64,000 bases of DNA from Azospira sp. I13 (GCF_003112695.1 NZ_BFBP01000002.1:465668-529667), one strand, 5' to 3'. Counted from the first letter of the stretch, positions 42,595-51,839 are shown. A program made the numbers and translations. Notes: a model not told the origin generated them from the sequence alone.

Positions 42595-44400
42595 GTGAGC
42601 AACCCCAACAAGAACGCGGCCCCCGCCGCCCCCGCCGCCAATTTCATCCGCAACATCGTCGAGGCCGACCTGGCCGCCGGCAAGCACGCCCAGCGCCACT
42701 GGGCCGGCCAGCCCGGCCTGGCCAGCGACCACGCCGCCGGCGCCCTGGACCCGGCGAAGATCCGCACCCGTTTCCCGCCGGAACCCAACGGCTACCTGCA
42801 CTTCGGCCACGCCAAGTCCATCTGCCTCAACTTCGGCCTGGCCCGGGATTACGGCGGCCGCTGCCACCTGCGCTTCGACGACACCAACCCGGAGAAGGAA
42901 GAGCAGGAATACGTGGATTCCATCGTGGACGCGGTGAAATGGCTGGGCTTCAACTGGGAGGATGCCCAGGAAAAGAACCTCTATTACGCCTCCAACTACT
43001 TCCCCTGGATGATCCAGGCCGCCGAGTACCTGATCGCCACCGGCAACGCCTACGTGGATAGCCAGAGCGCCGAGGAGATGCGCGCCAACCGGGGCACCCT
43101 GACGGAAGCCGGCAAGAACAGCCCCTATCGGGACCGGACCGTGGCCGAGAACCAGGACCTCTTCAAGCGCATGCAGGCCGGCGAATTCCCGGATGGCGCC
43201 CACATCGTACGCGCCAAGATCGACATGGCGGCCCCCAACATCAACCTGCGGGACCCGGCCATCTACCGCATCCGCCACGCGACCCACCACAACACCGGCG
43301 ACAAGTACTGCGTGTACCCCATGTACACCTTCGCCCACCCCATCGAGGATGCCCTGGAGAACATCACCCACTCCATCTGCACCCTGGAATTCGAGGACCA
43401 GCGCCCCTTCTACGACTGGCTGCTGGAGCGCCTGGCCGAAGGCGGCCTGCTGCAGCGTCCCCTGCCCCACCAGTACGAGTTTTCCCGCCTCAACCTGACC
43501 TACCTGGTGCTCTCCAAGCGCAAGCTGATCCAGCTGGTGGAAGAAAAGCACGTGGAAGGCTGGGACGATCCCCGTATGCCCACCCTGGTGGGCGCCCGCC
43601 GCCGCGGCTACACCCCGGAAGGCTTCAAGCTGCTGATGGACCGGGTCGGTGTTTCCAAGTCCGACTCCCTCATCGACTACAGCCAGCTCGAAGACTGCAT
43701 GCGGGACACCATGAACGAGCTGGATGAGCGCCGCGTTGCCGTGCTCGATCCGCTCAAGCTGGTGATCACCAATTACCCGGAAGGCCAGAGCGAAGAATGC
43801 TTCGCCCCCAACCACCCGCTCAAGCCCGAACTGGGCAAGCGTTCCATGCCCTTCTCCCGGGAGTTGTGGATCGAGCGGGAGGACTTCATGGAAGAGCCCA
43901 GCAAGGGCTACCACCGGCTCTATCCCGGCAACATGGCCCGCCTGCGCTACGGCTTCGTGGTGAAGTGCACCGGCTGCGAGAAGGACGCCGCCGGCAACGT
44001 CACCGCCGTGCTCTGCGAGTACATGGAAGATTCCAAGTCCGGCACCCCCGGCGCCGACAACTACAAGGTCAAGGGCAACCTGCACTGGGTTTCCGTGCCC
44101 CACGCCTACACCGCTGAAGTGCGCCTCTACGACCGCCTGTTCAAGGTGGCGGCCCCCGGTGCCCGGCGCGAAGGCGATGCGGAAGGACTGGAACGCAACT
44201 TCCTCGACGATCTCAACCCGGCCTCCAAGGTGACCATCACCGCCCAGCTGGAACCGGCCCTCAAGGACGCCCAGCCGGAGCAGCGCTTCCAGTTCGAGCG
44301 CCACGGCTACTTCGTTGCCGACCGGGTGGATTCCCAGGCCGGCGCCCCGGTCTTCAACCGGGCCGTGACCCTCAAGGACTCCTGGGGCAAGGCCGGCTAG
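42595..44400 (+). CDS. glnS: GlnS, glutaminyl-tRNA synthetase
   Basis: A 601-residue class I aminoacyl-tRNA synthetase that charges tRNA-Gln. The HIGH equivalent is HFGH at 69-72 in FPPEPNGYLHFGHAKS, and the KMSKS equivalent is VLSKRK at 305-310. The anticodon-binding beta-barrels follow (MEEPSKGYHRLYPGNMARLRYGFVVKC). Other core segments are RFDDTNPEKEEQEYVDSI and GWDDPRMPTLVGARRRGYTPE. The start is a GTG after AAGGA; upstream in-frame codons belong to the intergenic hairpin region. It is about 30-50 residues longer than the E. coli enzyme because of an extended N-terminus (ANFIRNIVEADLAAGKHAQRHW). Confidence 0.95.
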   Translation: MSNPNKNAAPAAPAANFIRNIVEADLAAGKHAQRHWAGQPGLASDHAAGALDPAKIRTRFPPEPNGYLHFGHAKSICLNFGLARDYGGRCHLRFDDTNPEKEEQEYVDSIVDAVKWLGFNWEDAQEKNLYYASNYFPWMIQAAEYLIATGNAYVDSQSAEEMRANRGTLTEAGKNSPYRDRTVAENQDLFKRMQAGEFPDGAHIVRAKIDMAAPNINLRDPAIYRIRHATHHNTGDKYCVYPMYTFAHPIEDALENITHSICTLEFEDQRPFYDWLLERLAEGGLLQRPLPHQYEFSRLNLTYLVLSKRKLIQLVEEKHVEGWDDPRMPTLVGARRRGYTPEGFKLLMDRVGVSKSDSLIDYSQLEDCMRDTMNELDERRVAVLDPLKLVITNYPEGQSEECFAPNHPLKPELGKRSMPFSRELWIEREDFMEEPSKGYHRLYPGNMARLRYGFVVKCTGCEKDAAGNVTAVLCEYMEDSKSGTPGADNYKVKGNLHWVSVPHAYTAEVRLYDRLFKVAAPGARREGDAEGLERNFLDDLNPASKVTITAQLEPALKDAQPEQRFQFERHGYFVADRVDSQAGAPVFNRAVTLKDSWGKAG

Positions 44401-44437
44401 GGCACCCGGACAGAACAGGCCAGACAAGGAGCACGCG

Positions 44438-44647
44438 ATGGCAGGCGGCGGCTGGGGTTGCCCCCATGAATCCAACGATCGCTGCGGCAAGGTCAATGAT
44501 CTGCCCTGCGATCCCGGCATGAAGGGCTGCGTCCTCGCCGGCCGCTTCCGCTTCGCCAACGAGGACAAGAACGAGCGTCTGCGCCAGAAGGCCGAGCAGC
44601 GGCGTGAGCCACCGACGTCGCCGCCATCCGGCGACAGCGATCAGTAA
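44438..44647 (+). CDS. Small Cys-containing conserved-looking protein
   Basis: A 69-residue soluble protein starting MAGGGWGCPHESNDRCGKVNDLPCDPGMKGC, with four Cys spaced C8, C16, C24 and C31, then a charged tail (NEDKNERLRQKAEQRR). The Cys pattern could bind a metal ion. It has a good AAGGAG site, lies 37 bases after glnS and 10 bases before siaA, so it could be in either unit. No family recognised. Confidence 0.65.
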   Translation: MAGGGWGCPHESNDRCGKVNDLPCDPGMKGCVLAGRFRFANEDKNERLRQKAEQRREPPTSPPSGDSDQ

Positions 44648-44657
44648 AGGGAGCCCC

Positions 44658-46685
44658 ATGTCCAAGCCTGCCGAGTCCACGCCTCCGCAAGCCGCCCCGC
44701 CTTCCCGCCCTGGCCGCAGCCTGCGGGGCAAGACGGTCGCCCTGCTGCTGGCCACCACCGGCGTGGTGGTGCTGGCGGCGGTGCTCATCGGCCATTACGT
44801 GGCCGACGACATCCGCCAGAACCTGGGCACCGCCCTGGCCCGCAACCAGGCCCAGCTGACCAAGCAGCGCATCCTCTCCGCCGTGGGCCGGGAGATGGCG
44901 CTCTCCCAGCGCTTCGCCGAATCGACGGTGCTGCGGGAATGGATGGCCGACGAGCAGAACCCCACCAAGGCCGACCGTTTCTTCAAGGAAGGCGAAGGCT
45001 TCCGCCGGGCCTTCACCGACCAGAGCTATTTCGCCGCCCTGGCCAGCAGCCACCATTTTTACTTCGCCGACCCGGAGGCCGCTCCCCGGGCGGCCATGCG
45101 CTATACCGCCAGCCCCGGCAATCCGGACGACGCCTGGTTCTTCGCCACCCTGAAGAAGAACCAGGGCTACAGCCTCAACGTGGATTTCGACAAGAAGCTG
45201 CAGGTCACCAATGTCTGGATCAACATCGTCGTCCATGACGAACAGGCCCGCCCCCTGGGCATCGCCGGCACGGGCCTCAACCTGAGCCGCTTCCTCGCCA
45301 ACGTGCTGGCCAACCGGGAGCCCGGGGTGGTCACCATGATCCTGGACCAGAACGGCACCATCGTCGCCCACCCGGATACCCGCCGCATGGAATACGCCAC
45401 GGCGGGCAAGCAAAATTCGGAAAAGACTGTCTTCCGCCTGGTGGAACGTACCACCGACCAGGAAGCCCTGCGCCAGGCCCTGGCCTCGGCCATGGCCGAC
45501 GATGACGAAAGTACGGCTACCCTGCGGCTGCGCCTTGAAGGCGCCCCCAGCCTGGCGGCCGCCGCCTACATCCCCTCCCTGCGCTGGACCGTGCTCACCG
45601 CGGTGGATCTGGATACCAGCCGGGTCTTCGATGCCCGCCTGTCCACCGGCCTGCTGCTCGGCACCCTACTGCTCTTGGCGCTGCTGGTGGGGGTTTACAC
45701 CGCCGGGCTGAACCGCCTGGTGCTCCGCCCCCTGGCCCAGCTCACCGCCGCCGTGCGACGCATCGGCGCCGGCCATTACGACGAGCGCCTGCAATCCCCT
45801 CGGGACGATGAAATCGGCGAGCTGACCCGGGCCTTCGACACCATGACCCAGCAGGTGCGCGAGCACTCCGACAACCTGGAGCGGCTGGTGGCCGAGCGCA
45901 CCCGGGAGCTGGCCGAAGCCCACCGCAAGGTCACCGACAGCATCCGCTACGCCAGCCTGATCCAGAACGCCATCCTCCCCGACCGGGCACTGGATGCCAC
46001 CCTGCAGGGCCAGTACTTCGTGCTGTGGCGCCCCCGGGATGTGGTGGGCGGCGACTTCTACCTCTACCGCCATGACGAACGGGGCTGCCTCTTCGGCGTG
46101 GTGGATTGCGCCGGCCACGGCGTGCCGGGCGCCTGCATGACCATGATCGCCCACGCCGCCCTGGAAGTGGCCGCCAGCGACACTCCCTGGGACGATCCCG
46201 CCGCCCTGCTGCGCCGTACCGACAGCGCCGCCCGGGCCATGCTGCCCGACGACGAACGGATGCGGCAGATCGCCACCAGCATGGACATGGGCCTGGCCTA
46301 CGTCGATCTCGCCAGCCGCCAGGTGACCTTCTCCGGTGCCCGCCTGGGCCTGTTCTGGAGCGACGGCAGCGACTGCCAGGAAGTGCCCGGCCACCGCCGC
46401 GGCATCAATGACCGCAAGGCCGGCGACTACCAGAACGTACAGGTGCCCCTGGCCCCGGGCCGCAGCTTCTACCTGGTCAGCGACGGCCTGCTGGACCAGG
46501 CCGGCGGCGAGCAGGGCTACGGCTTCGGCGCCAGCCGCCTCACCGACTGGGTGCGGCAGCACGCCGGCCTGCCCCTGGAAGCCCAGAAGGAAGCCCTGGC
46601 CCGCGCCCTGCAGGACTACCAGGGCCAGCACCCCCAGCGGGACGACATCACCATCCTCGCATTCCGTTTCGACGATCGGCGTTAA
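44658..46685 (+). CDS. siaA: SiaA, membrane PP2C-type phosphatase with Cache sensor
   Basis: A 675-residue protein. One helix near 30-52, an extracytoplasmic Cache-type sensor (about 55-320), a second helix near 325-350, HAMP (LNRLVLRPLAQLTAAVRRIGAGHYDERLQSPRDDEIGEL), a coiled coil and a C-terminal SpoIIE/PP2C phosphatase. The latter has RPRDVVGGDFYLYRHDE, VDCAGHGVPGACMTMIAH and QRDDITILAF, with the metal Asp residues in place. In Pseudomonas aeruginosa SiaA dephosphorylates SiaC. Start ATG follows AAAGGGAG. It begins a four-gene run in the order A-B-C-D. Confidence 0.92.
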   Translation: MSKPAESTPPQAAPPSRPGRSLRGKTVALLLATTGVVVLAAVLIGHYVADDIRQNLGTALARNQAQLTKQRILSAVGREMALSQRFAESTVLREWMADEQNPTKADRFFKEGEGFRRAFTDQSYFAALASSHHFYFADPEAAPRAAMRYTASPGNPDDAWFFATLKKNQGYSLNVDFDKKLQVTNVWINIVVHDEQARPLGIAGTGLNLSRFLANVLANREPGVVTMILDQNGTIVAHPDTRRMEYATAGKQNSEKTVFRLVERTTDQEALRQALASAMADDDESTATLRLRLEGAPSLAAAAYIPSLRWTVLTAVDLDTSRVFDARLSTGLLLGTLLLLALLVGVYTAGLNRLVLRPLAQLTAAVRRIGAGHYDERLQSPRDDEIGELTRAFDTMTQQVREHSDNLERLVAERTRELAEAHRKVTDSIRYASLIQNAILPDRALDATLQGQYFVLWRPRDVVGGDFYLYRHDERGCLFGVVDCAGHGVPGACMTMIAHAALEVAASDTPWDDPAALLRRTDSAARAMLPDDERMRQIATSMDMGLAYVDLASRQVTFSGARLGLFWSDGSDCQEVPGHRRGINDRKAGDYQNVQVPLAPGRSFYLVSDGLLDQAGGEQGYGFGASRLTDWVRQHAGLPLEAQKEALARALQDYQGQHPQRDDITILAFRFDDRR

Positions 46686-46713
46686 GTTAAGATAGGCGAC
46701 CCAAGGAGAAACC

Positions 46714-47262
46714 ATGGCCCAACCGGAAACCGCCCTCGACATTTTCGCGCTGCGGGAGATTTTCAACCGCGAGCGCATCATGCTTTGCTTCAACGGCCCC
46801 ATCACCGCCACCCTCATCGAGGAAATTGGCGCGGCCCTGCGCAAGCACATGGAAGGGTTGCAGGAATCCCCCTCGGCGGTTTCCGACGTTTTCTCGGTGT
46901 ATATCGAGATGACCCAGAACATCCGCCGCTACACCCAGAACCGCCCCGATCTGGCCCGGGAAACCGCCAGCGTCTTCGTCTCCCGCAATGAAGAGGGACG
47001 CTACGTGGTGAGCGCCGGCAACGTGGTGGAAACCGGCGACGGCGAAGCCCTGGTGGGCCGGGTGGCCCAGTTGGCCCAGCTCGACAAGGACGGCCTCAAG
47101 GCCGCCTTCAAGACCCAGCTGCGCCAGCCCCGGGACGAACTGGCCGGCAGCGCCGGCCTGGGCCTCATCGACATGGCGCGCAAGGCCGCCGCCCCCCTCG
47201 AATGCAGCCTGCGCCCCCTGGGAGACCAGCGCGCCTTCTTCAGCCTGCGGGTCGTGCTTTAG
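46714..47262 (+). CDS. siaB: SiaB, protein kinase of the SiaC switch
   Basis: A 182-residue GHKL-type kinase-like protein. The N-box equivalent is FSVYIEMTQNIRRYTQNR and the G-box is GSAGLGLIDMARKAAAPLECSLRPLG. In the Pseudomonas system SiaB phosphorylates SiaC and so turns off SiaD activation; SiaA reverses this. Strong AAGGAG site. It lies 28 bases after siaA and 12 before siaC. Confidence 0.88.
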   Translation: MAQPETALDIFALREIFNRERIMLCFNGPITATLIEEIGAALRKHMEGLQESPSAVSDVFSVYIEMTQNIRRYTQNRPDLARETASVFVSRNEEGRYVVSAGNVVETGDGEALVGRVAQLAQLDKDGLKAAFKTQLRQPRDELAGSAGLGLIDMARKAAAPLECSLRPLGDQRAFFSLRVVL

Positions 47263-47274
47263 GAAAGTTACAAG

Positions 47275-47652
47275 ATGGACAACCTCGACATTCCCCAGAC
47301 CAGCGCCAGCCCCGCCATTTTCGCGGACGGGACCGCCGGCACCGTCACCATGAAGGGCGACTCCTACCCGGAGAATTCCTTCGAACTGTTCCAGCCCCTG
47401 ATCGACTGGGTCACCGCCTTTCTCAAGGCCGGCCAGCGCCCCCTCAAGCTGGAACTGGAACTGCTCTACCTCAACACCAGCAGCATCCGCGCCCTCATGG
47501 ACATCCTGGACCTGATGGAAGACGCCCACCGCAAGGGCCTCCAGGTCGCCGCCCGCTGGGCCTACGAGGCCGCCAACGAGCGGGTCGGCCAACTGGCCGA
47601 GGAGTTCAAGGAAGACTGCACCTTCCCCTTCGACATCGTGCCCAAGGCCTGA
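47275..47652 (+). CDS. siaC: SiaC, phospho-switch activator of SiaD (DUF1987)
   Basis: A 125-residue SpoIIAA-like fold protein. It has GDSYPENSFELFQPLIDWVTAFL and LELELLYLNTSSIRALMDILDLME. Thr68, in YLNTSS, falls at the residue number of the phosphorylated Thr in P. aeruginosa SiaC. Unphosphorylated SiaC binds and activates the diguanylate cyclase. It ends two bases before the GTG of siaD. Confidence 0.92.
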   Translation: MDNLDIPQTSASPAIFADGTAGTVTMKGDSYPENSFELFQPLIDWVTAFLKAGQRPLKLELELLYLNTSSIRALMDILDLMEDAHRKGLQVAARWAYEAANERVGQLAEEFKEDCTFPFDIVPKA

Positions 47653-47654
47653 CC

Positions 47655-48440
47655 GTGAGCGACACCCCGGACCTGGAAGCGCGCATCGAGGCCGCCCTGC
47701 GGGGCGAGGCCCCCGACGTCGGGGAATTGCTGCCCCTGTTGCAGGCGCTTTTCGACCGCTACCGCACCCAGCAGCGCCTGCTGGACCGGCTGACCCACAT
47801 CTCGGACCAGTTCCAGCGGGCCGAGCGGGACCGGGGGGATTCCTACGCCGAGAACTACCAGCGCAAAGTGCGCCAGATCGAAAAGATCGTGCGCATCAGC
47901 GACCAGTACCAGGTCATGCTGCGGGAACTGAACGAGCGCCTGCACACCATTTCCATTCAGGACGAGCTGACCGGCCTGCCCAACCGCCGCTTCATGCAGG
48001 AGCGCCTGACCCAGGAGATCGCTCTGGTAACCCGCACCAGCGGTCGCTTCTGCATCGCCCTGGCCGACATTGACCGTTTCAAGGCCATCAACGACACCCA
48101 CGGCCACGCCGTCGGCGATGCGGCCCTGGCGGCGGTGGCCGACATCCTGCGGGCCAACCTGCGGGAGTACGACGTCTGCGCCCGCTGGGGTGGTGAAGAA
48201 TTCCTCATGCTCTTCCCCGGCTGCAATGTCGACGATGCCGCACCCCTGGTCGAGCGCATCCGCCAGGGCATCGGCGAGGCCCGCCTTTCCGAGGCCGGGC
48301 TTGAAGACGTGAGCATCACCATCAGCCTGGGCTATACCGAATTCCAGCTTGGCGAATCCCTCGATGCCACCCTGCGCCGGGCCGACGACGGACTTTACCG
48401 AGCCAAGGCCGAAGGCCGCAACCGCGCCATCCGGGCCTGA
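47655..48440 (+). CDS. siaD: SiaD, diguanylate cyclase
   Basis: A 261-residue cytoplasmic enzyme that makes c-di-GMP. The N-terminal 90 residues are a long coiled-coil stalk (RYRTQQRLLDRLTHISDQFQRAERD ... RKVRQIEKIVRISDQYQVMLRELNERLH) where SiaC binds in the known complex. The GGDEF domain carries an active GGEEF (RWGGEEFLMLFPG) and an intact inhibitory site RxxD (REYD) exactly five residues before it. It starts with GTG two bases after siaC, so it is coupled. Confidence 0.92.
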   Translation: MSDTPDLEARIEAALRGEAPDVGELLPLLQALFDRYRTQQRLLDRLTHISDQFQRAERDRGDSYAENYQRKVRQIEKIVRISDQYQVMLRELNERLHTISIQDELTGLPNRRFMQERLTQEIALVTRTSGRFCIALADIDRFKAINDTHGHAVGDAALAAVADILRANLREYDVCARWGGEEFLMLFPGCNVDDAAPLVERIRQGIGEARLSEAGLEDVSITISLGYTEFQLGESLDATLRRADDGLYRAKAEGRNRAIRA

Positions 48441-48547
48441 GGCCAGCACCTGCCTTGGGTCAAGCCTGAGCCCGGCGGTACAATAGCTGCCCCGCGCGCC
48501 CTGGCCGCCGGCCGTCTTGCTTCCCACCGCTCACCGAGTTGAACACC

Positions 48548-49369
48548 ATGACTTTCACCCAGACCCTCGCCGCCGCCTGGCAGAAGAACGATTCCCTCCT
48601 CTGCGTCGGCCTGGACCCGGACCCGGCCAAGTTTCCCGCCCACCTGCAGGGGCGCAACGACGCCATCTTCGAATTCTGCAAGACCATCGTGGATGCCACC
48701 GCCGATCTGGTGTGCAGCTTCAAGCCCCAGATTGCCTACTTCGCCGCCCGCCGCGCCGAAGACCAGCTGGAGTCCCTGATCGCCCACATCCATGAAAAGC
48801 ACCCGGGCATTCCGGTGATTCTGGATTCCAAGCGGGGCGACATCGGCAGCACCGCCGAGCAGTACGCCGTGGAATCCTTCGAGCGCTTCAAGGCCGACGC
48901 CGTCACCATCAACCCCTACATGGGCCGGGACTCGGTCGAACCCTACCTGGCCTACCCGGACAAGGGCGTCATCCTGCTCTGCCGCACCTCCAACCCGGGC
49001 GGCAGCGACCTGCAGTTCCTCGAAATTGGCAACAGCGGGGGCGAAAAGCTGTTCGAGCGCGTCGCCCGCTTGGTGGCCTCGGAGTGGAACACCACCGGCC
49101 AGTGCGCCCTGGTGGTGGGCGCCACCTTCCCCGCCGAGATCGCCCGGGTGCGTGAAATCACCGGCGACCTGCCCCTGCTGGTGCCTGGCATCGGCGCCCA
49201 GGGCGGCGACATCGAGGCCACCGTCAAGGCGGGCAGGACTGTCGGCGGCACCGGCCTGATGATCAATTCCTCCCGTGCCATCCTCTACGCCGGCAAGGGC
49301 GAGGATTACGCCGACGCCGCCCGCCGGGTGGCCCAGGAAACCCGGGACGCCATCAACCGCCACCGCTGA
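48548..49369 (+). CDS. pyrF: PyrF, orotidine 5'-phosphate decarboxylase (type 2)
   Basis: A 273-residue enzyme that makes UMP, the last step of de novo pyrimidine synthesis. The catalytic segment is [18 protein letters not shown] (Asp-Lys-Asp network). Substrate phosphate-binding parts are in [19 protein letters not shown] and [13 protein letters not shown]. The length and the [24 protein letters not shown] start mark the longer type-2 family. The ATG lies three codons inside a frame that could also start with TTG. It is 107 bases from siaD and probably has its own promoter. Confidence 0.95.
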   Translation: MTFTQTLAAAWQKNDSLLCVGLDPDPAKFPAHLQGRNDAIFEFCKTIVDATADLVCSFKPQIAYFAARRAEDQLESLIAHIHEKHPGIPVILDSKRGDIGSTAEQYAVESFERFKADAVTINPYMGRDSVEPYLAYPDKGVILLCRTSNPGGSDLQFLEIGNSGGEKLFERVARLVASEWNTTGQCALVVGATFPAEIARVREITGDLPLLVPGIGAQGGDIEATVKAGRTVGGTGLMINSSRAILYAGKGEDYADAARRVAQETRDAINRHR

Positions 49370-49402
49370 GCGCCATACGCGCCCCCAGCCCGGAGAACCG
49401 CC

Positions 49403-50269
49403 ATGCGCCTGGACGACGAACGGGAAAGCGACAATGTGGAAGACCGCCGCGGCGAAAGCTTCGGCGGCGGGCTGGCGGGGGGCGGCAGCCTGTCCCTCGG
49501 CGGCATCCTGCTGGTGCTGGTGGCCAGCTACTTCCTCAACATCAATCCCCTGAGCCTGCTGGGTATGCTGGAAGAAGCGCCGGCCCCAACCCAACACAGC
49601 AGCGCCGCCCAGCGGCCACCGGCGGACGACGAGATGAGCCGCTTCGTACGCAAGGTGCTGGCCTCCACCGAAGACACCTGGCAAGGCATTTTCCGGGAGT
49701 CGGGCCAGCAGTATCAGGACCCCAAGCTGGTCCTCTTCAGCGGCGCCACGCCCACCGCCTGCGGCACCGGCCAGGCCGCCATGGGGCCCTTCTACTGCCC
49801 CGGGGACCACAAGGTGTATATCGACCTGGCCTTCTACCGGGAGCTGAAGCAGCGCTTTCACGCCCCCGGCGAATTCGCCCAGGCCTACGTCATCGCCCAT
49901 GAAGTGGGCCACCACGTGCAGAACCTGCTGGGCATCTCCGGCAAGGTGGATGCCGCCCGCCGCCGCGGCGACGAAGCCCACGGCAACGCCCTCTCCGTCC
50001 GCCAGGAACTGCAGGCGGATTGCTTTGCCGGGGTCTGGGGCCAGCGGGCCGACAGCCTGCGCCACATCCTGGAGCCGGGCGAACTGGAACAGGCCCTGAC
50101 GGCCGCCGCCGCCATCGGCGACGACACGCTGCAGCAACAATCCCGGGGCACCGTAGTGCCCGAAACCTTCACCCATGGCTCCTCGGCCCAGCGTGTGCGC
50201 TGGTTCCGCAAGGGCTTCGAATCTGGCGACCCCAAGCAGTGCGATACCTTCTCCGCCGCCCATCTCTGA
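49403..50269 (+). CDS. YpfJ-type neutral zinc metallopeptidase
   Basis: A 288-residue membrane-anchored protein. The zinc motif HEVGH is at 166-170 in YVIAHEVGHHVQNLLGISGKVD. One N-terminal helix lies at about 32-50 (SLSLGGILLVLVASYFLNINPLSLLG). Family segments are MRLDDERESDNVEDRRG, YCPGDHKVYIDLAFYREL, ELQADCFAGVWGQRAD and the tail THGSSAQRVRWFRKGFESGDPKQCDTF. Its substrate is unknown. The last 31 bases overlap the start of the next gene in another frame. Confidence 0.92.
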   Translation: MRLDDERESDNVEDRRGESFGGGLAGGGSLSLGGILLVLVASYFLNINPLSLLGMLEEAPAPTQHSSAAQRPPADDEMSRFVRKVLASTEDTWQGIFRESGQQYQDPKLVLFSGATPTACGTGQAAMGPFYCPGDHKVYIDLAFYRELKQRFHAPGEFAQAYVIAHEVGHHVQNLLGISGKVDAARRRGDEAHGNALSVRQELQADCFAGVWGQRADSLRHILEPGELEQALTAAAAIGDDTLQQQSRGTVVPETFTHGSSAQRVRWFRKGFESGDPKQCDTFSAAHL

Positions 50270-51087
50270 CTTTCCTGGCCGCTCCGGCGGCCCTCGCGCT
50301 TTCCCTGCTCGCCGCCCCCCTGGCCCAGGCCGCTCCCCGCCACAGCCCGGTGCCCGGCGGCGTCGCCGTGGTGCCCCTGGAAGGCGCGGCCGAGCAGGCG
50401 CCCCGGGCCAGTCTGGGGGATTCGCCCCTGGCGGTGATCCGTGAAAACGGCCGCTGGCTGGCCCTGGTGGGCATTCCCCTGGATACCCTCCCCGGCCCCC
50501 TGGCCATCAACGTGGAGACGGGAGGCAAGCGGCTCAGCCTCAACGTGGCGGTACAGCCCAAGGACTACCCGGTGCAGCGGCTGACGGTGAAAAACCCGCG
50601 CCACGTCAATCCGGCGCCGGAGGATGAAATCCGCATTGAGCGGGAGCAGGTCATCCAGGACCAGATCAAGCACCGCTTTACCAGTCCGCCGCCGGCCACC
50701 GCCTTTGCCCTGCCGGCCAAGGGGCCGCTGTCGTCCCGCTTCGGCCTGCGCCGCTTCTTCAACGGCGAACCGCGCCGACCCCATGCCGGGCTGGACGTGG
50801 CGGTGGGCACCGGCGCCCCGGTGGCCGCCCCGGCCGACGGCGTGGTGGTGAATACGGGCAACTACTTCTTCAACGGCAACACGGTTTTCGTGGACCACGG
50901 CCAGGGCCTGATCAGCGCCTACATGCACCTTTCCCGGGTAACGGTGAAGGAAGGCCAGCGCGTCGCTCAGGGCGACAGCCTGGGCGCGGTGGGCGCCACC
51001 GGCCGGGTCACCGGCCCCCATCTGCACTGGGCGGTGTTCCTCAACGGCTCGGCCGTAGACCCGGAGCTGTTCCTGGCCCGACCCTAA
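50239..51087 (+). CDS. M23-family peptidase (LytM-type), periplasmic
   Basis: A 282-residue exported cell-wall endopeptidase-like protein. The LytM zinc motifs are RRPHAGLDVAVGTGAPVAAPADGVV (H and D) and GPHLHWAVF (HxH), all ligands present. The chosen GTG gives a proper Sec signal (RYLLRRPSLTFLAAPAALALSLLAAPLAQA). It lies inside the end of the upstream metallopeptidase gene, giving a 31-base overlap. No ATG exists nearby. A coiled segment and beta region precede the peptidase domain. Confidence 0.85.
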   Translation: MRYLLRRPSLTFLAAPAALALSLLAAPLAQAAPRHSPVPGGVAVVPLEGAAEQAPRASLGDSPLAVIRENGRWLALVGIPLDTLPGPLAINVETGGKRLSLNVAVQPKDYPVQRLTVKNPRHVNPAPEDEIRIEREQVIQDQIKHRFTSPPPATAFALPAKGPLSSRFGLRRFFNGEPRRPHAGLDVAVGTGAPVAAPADGVVVNTGNYFFNGNTVFVDHGQGLISAYMHLSRVTVKEGQRVAQGDSLGAVGATGRVTGPHLHWAVFLNGSAVDPELFLARP

Positions 51088-51159
51088 GCGAGGCGGGCAC
51101 ACGGATGCCGCCAACCCGGCAGTCTTGGCCCAGCCGCAACGCCCCCCGCCGCCCCCTCC

Positions 51160-51477
51160 ATGCACACCCAGACCATCCACCTGCACCGCCAGGCACCGCC
51201 CAAACCCATAGCCGGCCAGCCCTGTAACGGCTGTGGGGTCTGCTGTGCAGCGGAGACCTGCCCCCTGGCCCGGCTACGCTTCCGCCAGCGCCTGGGGCCC
51301 TGCCCGGCCCTGGAATGGCAGGCGGATGCGCACCTCTACCGCTGCGGCCTGGCGCGCCGCCCCCGCCATTACTGGCCGGGGCTGCCGGCCTGGGCCGAAG
51401 GACTGGCACGGCGCCTGACCCGGCGCTGGATCGCTGCCGGCAGTGCCTGCGACAGCCAGGCCTGCATCGCCCTGTAG
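51160..51477 (+). CDS. Cys-cluster protein of unknown function
   Basis: A 105-residue protein with an N-terminal cluster CNGCGVCCAAETCPLARLR and later Cys residues (GPCPALEW, YRCGLARRP, SACDSQAC). This pattern suggests a YkgJ-like metal or Fe-S site. The ends are charged and there is no membrane segment. The last 109 bases overlap a convergent gene on the minus strand. The Cys pattern makes me confident the frame is coding, but no function is known. Confidence 0.65.
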   Translation: MHTQTIHLHRQAPPKPIAGQPCNGCGVCCAAETCPLARLRFRQRLGPCPALEWQADAHLYRCGLARRPRHYWPGLPAWAEGLARRLTRRWIAAGSACDSQACIAL

Positions 51478-51839
51478 GCACGCCGCCAGGACAGGGTGTA
51501 GGGCTCGGGCGGCAACCACAGCAGCGTGGCACCGCCGCCCTCCCCCCGCAATTCGACGATGCCGTGTTGCGACCAGTCGCACCATCCTGCCGCCGCCAGC
51601 CCCCGTTCCGGCCACCACACCCGGCCGCCCAGCCAGCGGGGCGGCCCCAGCACCGTCACCCGCCCCTGCAGCACCCGCAGGCGGCAGCCTGGCTGTACCG
51701 CCTGCTGCATCACGGCGCCGGCGGCCAGGATGATGGGGGGCGCCTGCGGCGCCTGCTGTTGCGACTCCTGTTGTTGCGGCCCTTGCCGCACCCGCCACAA
51801 CTGCCGCACCGACTGCGGCTGCCTCTGCCCCTGTTCCAT
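51369..51839 (-). CDS. DUF2917-like small protein
   Basis: A 156-residue protein. After a Gln/Arg-rich start, the core ILAAGAVMQQAVQPGCRLRVLQGRVTVLGPPRWLGGRVWWPERG and then GIVELRGEGGGATLLWLPPEP resembles the DUF2917 beta-barrel (cupin-like) family. The ATG has a good GTGGAG site. It is divergent from the MocR regulator gene (178 bases between), a position where regulated genes are often found. The C-terminal third overlaps the Cys-cluster gene on the other strand, so the true end may be debated. Confidence 0.5.
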   Translation of the reverse strand: MEQGQRQPQSVRQLWRVRQGPQQQESQQQAPQAPPIILAAGAVMQQAVQPGCRLRVLQGRVTVLGPPRWLGGRVWWPERGLAAAGWCDWSQHGIVELRGEGGGATLLWLPPEPYTLSWRRAYRAMQAWLSQALPAAIQRRVRRRASPSAQAGSPGQ

